This document shows, one piece after another, positions 31,461-41,176 of a stretch of DNA of 64,000 bases (positions are counted from its first letter, which is position 1; each line of letters begins with the position of its first letter). Source of the DNA: a virus; IMG/VR virus record IMGVR_UViG_3300044970_002808, positions 1-64,000 of that record; one strand, 5' to 3'. The notes under the pieces are model-generated. The model saw only the letters and a program-made list of their open reading frames with translations. It made no database searches and was not told the origin of the DNA. The position numbers were made by a program, and so were the translations under genes.

Positions 31461-31475
31461 TTTGAGCGGTAAGAA
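31461..31475 (-). promoter_or_regulatory. Late-motif promoter candidate
   Basis: TTCTTACCGCTCAAA on the minus strand, 34 bp upstream of the 23-residue frame. It lies 3' of the tail tube terminator. Confidence 0.5.
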
Positions 31476-31477
31476 AT

Positions 31478-31504
31478 AAAAAACCCTTAGAACTCTAAGG
31501 GTTG
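31478..31504 (-). terminator. Rho-independent terminator of the tail tube gene
   Basis: AACCCTTAGA, short loop, TCTAAGGGTT with a T run on the minus strand. Confidence 0.75.
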
Positions 31505-31529
31505 CAATTAGCTCTAGACGGCTAAGTAT

Positions 31530-32168
31530 TTACGCAATCGAGGAGTCACCGTAGACCATGCGTACACCGCCAGCACCGGGTAAGCCCGTTATCGTTAGTT
31601 TTAATTCTTGCTGGCTTTGTAAACCAAAAACAAGCCGGCTACCGTTAATCGAAGTTAAAGCACCGTTGGGGAAAGTAATAACGGTATTTTCCCATGCTTT
31701 AAAAAGAGCAACGTCAGCATCAAAAGCGTCTTCAGCTAACTGAATCGTCGCATAAGTTTTACCGTTATAGGTAGTGGTAGTAGGAGCAGTAGTGCCAGGG
31801 TCAGCTACAATAGGGTAGGGTTTGATAACTACTTTTTGACCGGTGATAAGCTGACCAGCTTGGTCAGTTACTTCCGTTTTGGTCATAGTGTAGTTAACAG
31901 CGTTAACCGTGTCAGTAGCGGTTTCAAGGGGAGTGCCGAAAAGTAAAGCGATTTGAGCGGCATTAATTTCAGCAATCGAAAGTTCAAGCTTCGGCTCGAT
32001 ACCAGTCTTAATGTAGCCAACGGGTTTGGAGGAAATTTGGGATTTAAGTTGGAACTCATCCCGTTCAATCATGATAACCGCATCATTAAGCTGGTCATCA
32101 TTAGTCAAAGTAATCTTGGAAGCACCTTCACCGATTTCGATTAGCGCAGGGCCGGCACGTTTTGCCAT
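31530..32168 (-). CDS. Major tail tube protein
   Basis: 212 residues with the features of siphovirus tail tube proteins: ILTNDDQ-like start, FQLKSQISSKPVGYIKTGIEPKLELSIAEINAAQIALLFGTPL, and a C-terminal ELKLTITGLPGAGGVRMVYGD. The fold is beta-rich with Thr/Ala-rich loops (TTAPTTTTYNGKTY near 150). It has its own late motif and terminator, suiting an abundant structural protein. The tail terminator-like genes lie directly upstream. Confidence 0.65.
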   Translation of the reverse strand: MAKRAGPALIEIGEGASKITLTNDDQLNDAVIMIERDEFQLKSQISSKPVGYIKTGIEPKLELSIAEINAAQIALLFGTPLETATDTVNAVNYTMTKTEVTDQAGQLITGQKVVIKPYPIVADPGTTAPTTTTYNGKTYATIQLAEDAFDADVALFKAWENTVITFPNGALTSINGSRLVFGLQSQQELKLTITGLPGAGGVRMVYGDSSIA

Positions 32169-32205
32169 TAAAGTAGCCTCAAATATAGAGATTTCAAGTA
32201 TGAAA

Positions 32206-32222
32206 TTGGGCGTTATTGTCTG
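32206..32222 (-). promoter_or_regulatory. Late-motif promoter candidate, full consensus
   Basis: ACAGACAATAACGCCCAA on the minus strand upstream of the tail tube gene; hairpin ATTTCA/TGAAAT follows at once. Confidence 0.65.
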
Positions 32223-32231
32223 TTAAGGAAT

Positions 32232-32711
32232 TTATTCAACGATTGGCAAGCTTAAATTAATGCTCAACGGTTGGAAATTACGGTTCAGGGGTGGGGAGTC
32301 TCTAAGCAAAATCCGATAATCTACAGCCCCAGAGTAAATTTCTAAGGAAGGAGTAAACGTGGGGGGTAAACGTCTCTCACAAAACCAGTGAAAAGCCTGT
32401 TGATTGGGCATTAAAAGTTCAAAAGGACTACTGGAGTCTAAAGTAGAAATAAGTAGTTCTTGGACTTGTCTATTTCGGAAATAATCGATACTAAAGATGG
32501 CTAAAGAAACTAAAGGATGAAGTAATTCTCTGGTAATAATCTTACCTTCCACAGAATCGGAAATAGAACTAATACAGACAATTGTTTTATTTTGTGTGAG
32601 TTCTTTTTGGCTTCGAGGATAATTATTAGAAAAAGTAATCCCTGAAGAAGGGGGAAATTTGGAGGTTAGTAGGGTGAAAATAGCCGATTCTAGCTTAACA
32701 ATACTTAACAT
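32232..32711 (-). CDS. Tail terminator-like protein, 159 aa
   Basis: Small protein with an N-terminal helix (MLSIVKLESAIFTLLTSKF) and a mixed alpha/beta core (NKTIVCISSISDSVEGKII, SLAIFSIDYFRNRQVQELL), the usual plan of gpU-type tail terminators or completion proteins. It is the last gene of a three-gene late operon immediately before the tail tube, the expected location. The family is inferred from position and pattern. Confidence 0.45.
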   Translation of the reverse strand: MLSIVKLESAIFTLLTSKFPPSSGITFSNNYPRSQKELTQNKTIVCISSISDSVEGKIITRELLHPLVSLAIFSIDYFRNRQVQELLISTLDSSSPFELLMPNQQAFHWFCERRLPPTFTPSLEIYSGAVDYRILLRDSPPLNRNFQPLSINLSLPIVE

Positions 32712-32935
32712 TAAAAGCCTCCAATTTCCTTCTTAAGTTCATCTGAAAGGGGGCGCATTTTGGGGTCTAGGATTTCTTCCGGAATAGAAGTCTTGCTAGA
32801 AAGAAAGATAGTATCACTTGATACAGAAACAGTAACGCCCTCAGTTCTTTGGGCAACCATTTCGGCTTTTTCCAAGAGATTAACACGCACATCTTGTTTA
32901 AACCTATTAAGTTCTGAATTATTTCTTCTAATCAT
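32711..32935 (-). CDS. Small head-tail connector candidate, 74 aa
   Basis: A 74-residue basic protein starting MIRRNNSELNRFKQDVRVNLLEKAEMVAQRT, overlapping both neighbours by a few bases. The N-terminal helix followed by a beta segment (GVTVSVSSDTIFLSS) is reminiscent of short HK97 gp10-like neck proteins. Assigned by context only. Confidence 0.4.
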   Translation of the reverse strand: MIRRNNSELNRFKQDVRVNLLEKAEMVAQRTEGVTVSVSSDTIFLSSKTSIPEEILDPKMRPLSDELKKEIGGF

Positions 32936-33359
32936 CGGCTAGTAACTCCTGAATCTGTGTCCAAGAATAAGGAACACCTTCATTAGAATTGACCGTAACT
33001 GGAGATAATGCCGATAGATTGTAATTAACTTCTTTTACAACAGCAGGAATAATGCGGACACCTTCAGACCAATTAATAAATGCGTAATCCCCAACTAAGA
33101 CCTCTGCATTAGGAATAGCCATTTTAAACCTGAAAATACCAGAAGCATTGGAGCTAAATTGAAGTCTTTCATGGATTGTACCATCCTTAAAAGATATTAA
33201 AGGGAAAGACCCTACTAAAAGGGGAGTGTTATCCGAACTCTCAAAGGGGTTAGAGGCAATACTCGAAGGACGGACAATGTGTACCACACCCGCCTGTAAA
33301 CTATCGACAATTTCTCTAACTACATCAACTAATCCTAAGTCATTTAAATTTAGACTCAT
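32928..33359 (-). CDS. Head-tail adaptor or neck protein candidate, 143 aa
   Basis: A beta-rich protein (PLLVGSFPLISFKDGTIHERLQF, VLVGDYAFINWSEGVRIIPAVVKEV) first in a three-gene operon under a full-consensus late motif. Head completion or adaptor proteins often have this size and place before the tail terminator and tube genes. No signature motif seen. Confidence 0.4.
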   Translation of the reverse strand: MSLNLNDLGLVDVVREIVDSLQAGVVHIVRPSSIASNPFESSDNTPLLVGSFPLISFKDGTIHERLQFSSNASGIFRFKMAIPNAEVLVGDYAFINWSEGVRIIPAVVKEVNYNLSALSPVTVNSNEGVPYSWTQIQELLADD

Positions 33360-33381
33360 AAAAACCTCCTGCTGTCATCAG

Positions 33382-33400
33382 ATTGGGCGTTATTGTCTGT
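33382..33400 (-). promoter_or_regulatory. Late-motif promoter candidate, full consensus
   Basis: AACAGACAATAACGCCCAAT on the minus strand, 25 bp upstream of the neck-type gene; the same 20-mer as at 32206-32225. Confidence 0.65.
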
Positions 33401-36042
33401 TAACTCGCAGTTAAGTAGGAGTAATTACAGTCAAATGTTTTACCAGAGTCGGAAGGGTGAAAAAGGGCAATTCCTGTGGTGATGTTGAAAGAAACTAAAC
33501 CACCTGAAGGAGGAGTAGCACCATTAAAAAGTAGATTAGAATTAGGGACGGATACACCACCAAGAAATACAGAAGTAGTACCCACTAGACCGGTAAAATT
33601 TGAATTTGCAGAAGCGGGTAAAGCTAGACTATAGGGGGGTGAGGATGGGACAGTTAAATTTGCTACACTGGCTTGTGAGGTTACACTAGAGGTAGTTAGT
33701 GTAACAGAGCTATCAACATAGCGAGCATTATCACCTAAAACCCCGTAACAAACTGGAATTGTATAGAAATCAGTGGTTGTAAAAGCAGTACCCGTCACAC
33801 CGTTTTCAAATCTGACAGAAAGACCGTCTAAAATGGCTTGAGAGTCACTATGGGAAGTTTTTGAGCCATTGTGACCTTTAACCCAGGCAGAACCGTCCCA
33901 ACCCCAATTTTCCCACTCATAAGAACAAGTATAAACATTTCCAAAAGAAAAGACTAAATTTCTCCCTAAGTAGACAATACTACCAGGGATTAAAGATTGA
34001 GCAGAGGGGTAGTCAGGGTTCCCAGCCTCTACTCTTACAATAGAGCCATTTTTTAGTGAATTATAGCCGCCTTGAGAATAGGCACTAGAATAGTAAGTGT
34101 TATTTTCATCAAAAAACCCAAAAACAGGGATATTGCTTACGGTATGGGTAAAAACATTACTCAAAACAGTATTGTTAGTAGAACCAAATGTAAAAGTTCT
34201 TAAACTTGATGAACTGGAAATTACTATCCAAAAATCACCAAAAGTTGAGCATTGGATAGTATTTTCTAAGTCGTATAAGCCAGAAGAAGAAAAAGCGTTA
34301 ATGGCATTGCCATTAGCAATAGCCCGTGACCACCAAATGATTCTACGGTCAGAACCATTAGTTAGGTAAAGAGCTAATTCCCCATTAGGACGATTAGCTG
34401 ATTTACAACCAACAATAGATTTAGCACTAAAGAAACCTAAATCAGTAATCCAAGTGGAAGAAGGAGTGAATAGAGTACCCCAGTTGTCGGAGCATCTAAA
34501 GCCGTTAGATACGACAGCCACAAGAATTAAACCAGTTTGGTGGTAAATACTGGTAACTCCGTGAGTGGGTTCATTCAAGATTAGAACTACAGAATTGTTA
34601 CCCCCAGCAGGGTTTATTCTCCAAAGTCCAGTGTTAGAGCAAGCAACGTAGATAAAACCATTATCAACTTCTACTTGTTTAATATTTGTAACTGGTAGAT
34701 TAGCGTTAGAAACTGTTATATCATTATTGGCATCAAAAACTTTATATTCCCCATTAAAAATGTCTATCAAAACTAAACCTGTAGCATCCCAACGTATTAG
34801 TTGACGCTCTGAGAAAGCTTTATAGTTTAAGAAATCTTGATGACCGTGTGAGTCAGGAAATGGGGTAGAATTATTACCCCTTGAGAGATGGGGTGGGGTG
34901 TCAATAATTTGCCCCCAAGAGTTCCCGTTGTAGTGGGTAAATCTTTGACGTTCTAACTTATAAGTTGCTGAACCCACATTGCCAGAATCCACAATGCGAA
35001 CACGGTACATATCAGGGTAGATACCCGTCCAAGAACCAGAAGGAATAATTTTACCAGTCCCGTTAGCACTCCATGAAGCATCGTAGAAAGCAGAAGGTGC
35101 GCCATTTCTTTTACCCCACGAAGTTTGAATAGGGGTACGGTTAGGGTCGGCAAATTTAAAGGCAGAAACACATCGATTGTTATTACTGGGGATAACTCCG
35201 AAAGCTAGAGAATTAATAACTCTACCAGTAAAAGCGTCTAAACCTACAGATGTACCACCAAAAGAGAAACTAGGGTTGGAGGATGTGCTGTTATTAATTC
35301 TCCAATTAGCTAAACCAGAACTCCCATTTTGGATAGGTTGCGCTGAAATGTTATTGGAGTTTCCTATGGCAAAAAAATTGTACTTGTCAGGGTTAGGGAC
35401 ACTGGTAAAACTAGGAGTTTGCTGGGGTCTTCCCGCAACACCGTCCCCAATTAATGAATCAATAAATTCAAAGCCAAATAAACGTCTCCCTAAGTGTCTT
35501 ACTAAATCTCCCCCTAGTGGTAAGCCAAAACCAGGGGTATTAATAAAATAGACCCGGTAAAAGATGTCTATGGTCTCGAAGGGGGCTTGAGTTACAGGAG
35601 AATCGAGTCTAGCATAGGCGTATGCGTTAGCCGTCGTAAAACCAACACCCGCCGCACCCGAACCCTTATCTACTATTGCCACAGTTTGAAAAGTGCGACT
35701 ACTCCCAGTAAAGGGTAATCTCCCCCTTAACTCACCGTACATTGGTGTAGCCCCCATAGCTTCTACCCAGGTTTTTTCGGTAGCTCCGGAGGGAATTTGG
35801 CACTCATCAATAATGCCTGGAACAGATATGGTGTTCTGGTTTGGGGTAGCAGTGGAAGTAGAGATTACAATATTTTTAGGGTCAGAAAATGGGTCTTTTT
35901 TTAGACCTGAAACAGACCCATCCAAGTTAAGAGTTGCCTGATACCCCCGTTGAGTAAAAGTATTATTTTTTATAATTTCTTCTTGTTTACCCGTTTTAGT
36001 GTCTGTAATAACAAGTTTTACTTCCCCAATAGCTTTTAACAT
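33400..36042 (-). CDS. Tail fibre / receptor-binding-type protein, 880 aa
   Basis: The N-terminal 60 residues (MLKAIGEVKLVITDTKTGK, NNTFTQRGYQATLNL) look like a tail attachment domain. Most of the rest is beta-rich with Asn/Ser/Gly repeats, including a stretch resembling a beta-propeller (VDNGFIYVACSNTGLWRINP, HQTGLILVAVVSNGFRCSDN). It is the last gene of the tail-tip operon, where fibre genes usually lie. Probably binds the host surface. Its 3' end overlaps the next late motif. Confidence 0.6.
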   Translation of the reverse strand: MLKAIGEVKLVITDTKTGKQEEIIKNNTFTQRGYQATLNLDGSVSGLKKDPFSDPKNIVISTSTATPNQNTISVPGIIDECQIPSGATEKTWVEAMGATPMYGELRGRLPFTGSSRTFQTVAIVDKGSGAAGVGFTTANAYAYARLDSPVTQAPFETIDIFYRVYFINTPGFGLPLGGDLVRHLGRRLFGFEFIDSLIGDGVAGRPQQTPSFTSVPNPDKYNFFAIGNSNNISAQPIQNGSSGLANWRINNSTSSNPSFSFGGTSVGLDAFTGRVINSLAFGVIPSNNNRCVSAFKFADPNRTPIQTSWGKRNGAPSAFYDASWSANGTGKIIPSGSWTGIYPDMYRVRIVDSGNVGSATYKLERQRFTHYNGNSWGQIIDTPPHLSRGNNSTPFPDSHGHQDFLNYKAFSERQLIRWDATGLVLIDIFNGEYKVFDANNDITVSNANLPVTNIKQVEVDNGFIYVACSNTGLWRINPAGGNNSVVLILNEPTHGVTSIYHQTGLILVAVVSNGFRCSDNWGTLFTPSSTWITDLGFFSAKSIVGCKSANRPNGELALYLTNGSDRRIIWWSRAIANGNAINAFSSSGLYDLENTIQCSTFGDFWIVISSSSSLRTFTFGSTNNTVLSNVFTHTVSNIPVFGFFDENNTYYSSAYSQGGYNSLKNGSIVRVEAGNPDYPSAQSLIPGSIVYLGRNLVFSFGNVYTCSYEWENWGWDGSAWVKGHNGSKTSHSDSQAILDGLSVRFENGVTGTAFTTTDFYTIPVCYGVLGDNARYVDSSVTLTTSSVTSQASVANLTVPSSPPYSLALPASANSNFTGLVGTTSVFLGGVSVPNSNLLFNGATPPSGGLVSFNITTGIALFHPSDSGKTFDCNYSYLTAS

Positions 36043-36043
36043 A

Positions 36044-37321
36044 TCAGCCTATTACGACCCCCCCTAGATTTAAGTCAGTTACGGTGGTAATACCACCTAT
36101 AACTGAAACTTGGGCGTTCCACGAACTCTCAGCAGAAAGGAAATTGGAAGAAAGAGGTAAGTAGTCTTCATAAGAGTTAGAGCCAACCACGCTCATAGTG
36201 GTATCCCAAACACTTTCTGGAAAAAGTTGACGGTTTAATAGCTCCAAAACCTGGCTTTCCCTAAAAGAATAAGCAGTTTTTATATCACTAATAGTGTCCG
36301 AACCGTAGCCAAAACTATCAAGATGAATCAGAGGGTCAATATAGAAAATTTCGGAGGGTACGGCAAATTTGTAACCACCAATATCATAGTTAGAGGTTAT
36401 ACGGAAAGTGGTTTTAGCTGGTAGAGTAAAAGAGTTAAATTCAGTAGTAGCTAAGGGTTCCCAATTGGGATTGTTGTATACCTCGATAGTGAAATTGGTC
36501 AAAAAATCAGCTTGAGAAGGTAGAGTCCATCTAAAACCGATAGAATCGATGTCTATTTTGCGTTTAAAGTAAGCCCCATTAGAGTCAGAGGGGGAAAAGA
36601 TTAATGGGGGAATGACCTTTAAACCGGCGGGGTTTTCAGAGAAAGATGTGTATGCACTAAGCCCCCCCAAAGCATCGAAACTGGTTGGGGAAGGTACTAT
36701 CTCCACAAGACTGAAGACATCAAGGTTATCAACCAATGCTATTTTGAGGATTATCCGCCCGTTAACAGTATTAAAAACACCACCTTGAGAAGTTATTACA
36801 GTGCTTAAACTGTTAGGCTCTGAAAAAGTTACAGGAGAACCTGATTCTTGACTCCAGACAACATAAATTGTGGAGGCTATAGCACTAACAGAAGTTTGGG
36901 TTTGTAATGTGACATATATTTTGGAGGGGGCAGAAATGAAGACATTACTGGCCTTTAGTTGTGTTCTTATGCTGTAGATACCACTGTATAGAGTTTTTAC
37001 AGTGGGGGGGCTTGTAAAATAAAGTAAAAATTGACCTAGAGATTTTTTCAAAGCCTCATAGTAAATTTCTTGCCCGACAAAAAAGTTAGGGGGGAAACCA
37101 AACCCCCTCCCAGAGCTATAAATATTTTTATAGAAATCTAATAGTTCCAGAATTTGAGACTCATTAAGCCCTTCAAAAAAAACGTCCAACTTAGCATCCC
37201 TACCACCAGTGTATTGCATAGCTCTACGCTCTTTCCCTGCTTGGTCTTCAATGGTTAGAAGTCCGAAATCAGGGAGAGTAAAGCCCTCAATTCTTGTAGG
37301 GTGAAAGTTAGGGAAACTCAT
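36044..37321 (-). CDS. Minor tail protein with shared N-terminal tail module, 425 aa
   Basis: Residues 1-130 belong to a module found in four proteins of this operon: a hydrophobic start, PDFGL, a strand set, LLDFYKN and GFGFPPNF. The C-terminal 290 residues are unrelated beta-rich sequence. It overlaps its neighbour by 4 bp. Probably part of the tail tip. Confidence 0.55.
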   Translation of the reverse strand: MSFPNFHPTRIEGFTLPDFGLLTIEDQAGKERRAMQYTGGRDAKLDVFFEGLNESQILELLDFYKNIYSSGRGFGFPPNFFVGQEIYYEALKKSLGQFLLYFTSPPTVKTLYSGIYSIRTQLKASNVFISAPSKIYVTLQTQTSVSAIASTIYVVWSQESGSPVTFSEPNSLSTVITSQGGVFNTVNGRIILKIALVDNLDVFSLVEIVPSPTSFDALGGLSAYTSFSENPAGLKVIPPLIFSPSDSNGAYFKRKIDIDSIGFRWTLPSQADFLTNFTIEVYNNPNWEPLATTEFNSFTLPAKTTFRITSNYDIGGYKFAVPSEIFYIDPLIHLDSFGYGSDTISDIKTAYSFRESQVLELLNRQLFPESVWDTTMSVVGSNSYEDYLPLSSNFLSAESSWNAQVSVIGGITTVTDLNLGGVVIG

Positions 37322-37752
37322 AGAATTTGGTCAGGGAAACTATCAGGGTTGGGCAGTGATACAGGCGATACGGATATTAGGTAGGTATCAAAAGAGTATA
37401 CATCTTGTCTAATGGTTTTTATACTAATTGGACGGTCAAAACGCCAGACAATATTTTTCAGGAGATTGGAATAGGCATTTGTCAATACTAGAGGGTGTCG
37501 CCAAATAGATAGGGGTAGTGTAAAACTACCAAAAACACCTCTGGTATTCTTATAAAAGTTTAACACATTTCCTACTTCAGAAGCATTACGGTTAATAAAC
37601 TCTAGTTTGACTTTGGACTTTGTGCTTTGCTCTGATAGGACTTGTCGAACTTCCCCCCCATCAGGGAATGTCACTATATGAATACCATAAGGAGGTAATT
37701 CAATCTCTCGCATAAAATCGGGAGTTATAGCAGGAAAAGAAAGATTGCTCAT
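37318..37752 (-). CDS. Minor tail protein, shared tail module only, 144 aa
   Basis: Consists only of the module seen in four paralogues: PPYGIHI, VLNFYKNTRGVFGSFTLP, HPLVLTNAY, WRFDRPISIKTIRQDVYSFD. This is the pattern of gpM- or DUF2460-like minor tail proteins. Overlaps both neighbours by 4 bp. Confidence 0.55.
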   Translation of the reverse strand: MSNLSFPAITPDFMREIELPPYGIHIVTFPDGGEVRQVLSEQSTKSKVKLEFINRNASEVGNVLNFYKNTRGVFGSFTLPLSIWRHPLVLTNAYSNLLKNIVWRFDRPISIKTIRQDVYSFDTYLISVSPVSLPNPDSFPDQIL

Positions 37753-39602
37753 TGGAAAATAAACTCCAGATTAGTAAAATCGAAAAGCTTATCCGACCAA
37801 ATTACGGCATCGATACTTATTTCTCCTGATTCACTTATGGAAAGAGATTGTATACGATAAACTTTATTTTCAATCATATCTCTACCAACAACCACAGGGT
37901 CATACAGGGATACGGGCGACGGTAGTTCACTAAGATTCATATAAGTTTTACCACCCACTTGTTCCAGAGTAAATGGCAAATCAGTGATAACTTCACCGGT
38001 AGTCTGGAGTTGGATTGTAGCACGGTAATCGGAAGTTATAAATGGTGAAGGGTAACGAGATAAAAGAACTCTTTGTGTTTGCCCCAGAGTATCATAATCC
38101 TCCGTCTCAGTCACATAACCAGACAGTTCATAACTAAATTCAGTGGTCTGATGTTGAACTAAAATGGCTTCACCAGGGGATAAGAATAAACCCTGAGTGG
38201 CAGTTCTAAATCGAATGTTACGGTCTTGTAATCGTTTAGAGTTAAGAGTTACCCCAGCCACTGTTTTAGCCTGTTCAGGATTGGTAATCGAAGGAGCTTG
38301 GATAGTGATGGAGTTTAACTTTTCCCAGCCATTATCTAATTCTTGTGTACGGGCTATAACGGCGGTAGCAGGGCGTTGATTATCAGTACCATCCGTATAG
38401 ACCACAATCACTTGGTTAACGCTGGTATCTTGCCAAGGTAGAACACTTTCTTCAAAGGAATCTTTAAGGATGTTGGATGAGTTAAAAACTGCTATTGGTA
38501 ATCTATCCTCGTTCTCCATAGTCAATCCGAATAACCCATTAGGTGAATAAGGGTAGAGTAAGGATAGACCAGCTTCTTGAGTTACTTTAGAAGATAAACT
38601 TTCCGTTTCCGAGATAACCCCGTCCCAAAAGAATCCATTCTCTCGGACAAATTTTCTAGTCTCTACAATTGAGGGGTAATCAATGTCCTCATCCCCATCA
38701 ATAACAGCACCTAAACCACCTTCGGGGTTAATTAGCCAATCCACATAAATATCTGGGAAATAATTAGAAGCCGCATAATTAAAAACAATATAGCGGTCTT
38801 TTGGGTTTAGGGTAATACCCGCCGTGATACGGTTATTAGATAAAGCTGTAACACCACCCTCTTGTTTAGTATCTAAGTTTCTTACTTTGGTTTGACCAAT
38901 GGTTAACTCAGGGATTTCTGAATAGTCTACGGTAGTATCAGTAATTTGATTTGAAGGGGTCAGAGATTGTTGAGTCCCATAGTGAAGATGATTACGAATC
39001 TTTCTCCCTTCTGAGACAAAGAAAGATACTTCAGGTGATGAACTTATACGGTCAGAGGCCTTTATTTTCACTCCCACTATTGCTACACCCTTGTAGTTAG
39101 CAATTTTACTAATTTCGGAGGGTATGACAACTTCTGAAACAGTGGTAATTCGGATGGGCGCACCACTTTCTGACGATACTATTCTCTTTTCCTCATCATA
39201 GTTAATGGTTTTTGCCATATCTTGGTTAGAAGGTTGCGATGAGAACTCCCCCCTTAAGCCTACATTTTTTCCTCTTAGAGTGTAAGGGGTAGTTATTTCC
39301 GCATTTTCCCCCGTACAACTTAATTTTATGGTATTTGATGTGCTACTAGGGGCAGTAGTATACGGTTTTAACTTAACATAATAGCGACCATAAGGGAGAT
39401 TACGAATCTCAAACTTAAACTGTTTAGCATTCTCAGATTTCTCTCTAATAAAAATTGTCTTTAAGAATTGCCAATTTCCTTCAGAAAAAGCTATTGGTTC
39501 ACCTTCCTCATTAGTCAGAGGTTGTATGTATACATCAAAGGCTATCCCATAGGGAAAAATATCTTCAAAATTAGCTACGTCAGCTTGCGTTTTACCACCC
39601 AT
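37749..39602 (-). CDS. Tail tip protein, central part of a J-like hub, 617 aa
   Basis: A beta-rich protein with several fibronectin-III-like segments (PYGRYYVKLKPYTTAPSSTSN, KPYTT) and a mid-part with APSITNPEQAKTVAGVTLNSKRLQDR that resembles tail-hub domains. It starts at the stop of the 524-residue protein; together they correspond to a split central tail-tip protein. Host range determinants usually sit here. Confidence 0.5.
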   Translation of the reverse strand: MGGKTQADVANFEDIFPYGIAFDVYIQPLTNEEGEPIAFSEGNWQFLKTIFIREKSENAKQFKFEIRNLPYGRYYVKLKPYTTAPSSTSNTIKLSCTGENAEITTPYTLRGKNVGLRGEFSSQPSNQDMAKTINYDEEKRIVSSESGAPIRITTVSEVVIPSEISKIANYKGVAIVGVKIKASDRISSSPEVSFFVSEGRKIRNHLHYGTQQSLTPSNQITDTTVDYSEIPELTIGQTKVRNLDTKQEGGVTALSNNRITAGITLNPKDRYIVFNYAASNYFPDIYVDWLINPEGGLGAVIDGDEDIDYPSIVETRKFVRENGFFWDGVISETESLSSKVTQEAGLSLLYPYSPNGLFGLTMENEDRLPIAVFNSSNILKDSFEESVLPWQDTSVNQVIVVYTDGTDNQRPATAVIARTQELDNGWEKLNSITIQAPSITNPEQAKTVAGVTLNSKRLQDRNIRFRTATQGLFLSPGEAILVQHQTTEFSYELSGYVTETEDYDTLGQTQRVLLSRYPSPFITSDYRATIQLQTTGEVITDLPFTLEQVGGKTYMNLSELPSPVSLYDPVVVGRDMIENKVYRIQSLSISESGEISIDAVIWSDKLFDFTNLEFIFQ

Positions 39603-41176
39603 TACTTTTTACCTCCTGCTTTCCCAGAATCAGCATCAACCGGTTTTCTACGAGAGAAAAACATACCTTCAAAATTTATCACAATATTGGTCACTTTTTT
39701 ACTGGTTTGATAATAAGATTCCCAAACACAATAAATGTCATCATCTTCTGATATATTGACTGAGGGGGTAATAGTGATTTGACGGCTTGCATCGTTTTTC
39801 TTTAGTACCCTAAATCTAGCAGAGTTAACCTCATAAATTTCAGCAGGTGTGAAGCGACTCCAATTTTCAATGGAATCTTGCTCATCCTCATAGACTACCA
39901 GTGTGGCAGTATCTTGAGTAGAGTTCACAACATCTACCCCGAAATTACCAGTGGGGAAACTTATACCCACAGAAGAAGTTATGTTTATGGATGTCCCCAT
40001 ATCATAAATTACCCCCTTAGCTGGAAGACTACCCCAATTCACACCAGAGTACGCCACTAGGAGATTTCCATTTTGGCTATATTTAACCACTTTATTACCC
40101 CCGTCATTACCCAACTCAACTTGAAAGGTGTCATTTACTGACCAAGTTGCACCGGAGATAGTTACTGGTGAACCGTTATGGATTACAACGACGGGATAAG
40201 TAGTAACAGACTGGGGGGTAACTACAATGTCGTTAAGGATGCCATAAGTAATATTATTACTACCCCTAGTACCATAACCTACCGCTACCCTACGATTGTT
40301 TGTTAGACTCCAACCTATACTACCGCCCCCATCCCTAACATTTTCATTGGACTGGGCGTAGGCATCGGGGTTACTTGTTGAACCCGCATTTTTTGTTATT
40401 AGGACTGAATTACCATTGCGCCCAGAAACATAACAATTAGAGGTTTGCCAAGTATTAATTGCTACCGTTGTCCCTTGTTGGGAGGTAGATTTAGATTGCG
40501 CTCTTTTGGACGAACCAAGTAGATTATAGGTGTTAGGAGTTATACACTGACCAAAGAAGTTAAATTCGGTAGGTAAACTACCCTGTGCCGCATCATTATA
40601 GTAAGTAGGAGTCCCAATTAAATAATTAAAGGTTAAATCTTCAGCATAGAATCTCTCTATTGTTTGGCCATCGATAAGCATTAGGCTGGAATCTATAGTG
40701 CCTATTTCCCCTAAGCTAAGGGCAATAATATTGTACTGATAAGCTGAATCACCAAGATTTTCCACTTTACAAGCAATTAGTTTCCCAGTAGCCCTAACTC
40801 CCCCTTTAGGGTTTTTGCTTCTACTAGCATAAATAATTGGAATAGCGGAGCCTTGTATTGCTATATCATCCCCAGACATGGAGGAAAAAGAAGAACTAGG
40901 CGCACGGGGTTTTTTCTTCTTTTTAGGCTCTGAGCCAAATAAGGCAGAACCCAGAGCAAATCCTAGAGTTAAACCGGTGAAAAGGAAACTTGTACCCCCC
41001 GTGAAAAACCCGATTGCCCCCCCTACAATACCCAGAGCAATTGCTCCACCCATTCTCCCATTATAAATTTTTAAATCTTCACTAACCACGGACACGGGAA
41101 CATTGGCAAGTTTAGACTCTGTTTTTAAACTTAGACTAAAAAAGAAGTCTTGAAAATTTTTCTCAGGGTTAATCAC
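39602..41176 (-). CDS. Tail tip assembly protein, J/I-like N-terminal part, 524 aa
   Basis: After 45 residues comes a Gly/Ala-rich hydrophobic segment (MGGAIALGIVGGAIGFFTGG) and a Lys-rich turn (EPKKKKKPR), then DIAIQGSAIPIIYASRSKNPKGG, the usual start of gpJ-type tail-tip proteins. Residues about 220-390 are an inserted beta-sandwich-like domain with NGSPVTISG and GTSINITSS. It follows the NlpC/P60 gene with a 4-bp overlap as in lambda-like K-I-J order. Confidence 0.55.
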   Translation of the reverse strand: MINPEKNFQDFFFSLSLKTESKLANVPVSVVSEDLKIYNGRMGGAIALGIVGGAIGFFTGGTSFLFTGLTLGFALGSALFGSEPKKKKKPRAPSSSFSSMSGDDIAIQGSAIPIIYASRSKNPKGGVRATGKLIACKVENLGDSAYQYNIIALSLGEIGTIDSSLMLIDGQTIERFYAEDLTFNYLIGTPTYYNDAAQGSLPTEFNFFGQCITPNTYNLLGSSKRAQSKSTSQQGTTVAINTWQTSNCYVSGRNGNSVLITKNAGSTSNPDAYAQSNENVRDGGGSIGWSLTNNRRVAVGYGTRGSNNITYGILNDIVVTPQSVTTYPVVVIHNGSPVTISGATWSVNDTFQVELGNDGGNKVVKYSQNGNLLVAYSGVNWGSLPAKGVIYDMGTSINITSSVGISFPTGNFGVDVVNSTQDTATLVVYEDEQDSIENWSRFTPAEIYEVNSARFRVLKKNDASRQITITPSVNISEDDDIYCVWESYYQTSKKVTNIVINFEGMFFSRRKPVDADSGKAGGKK

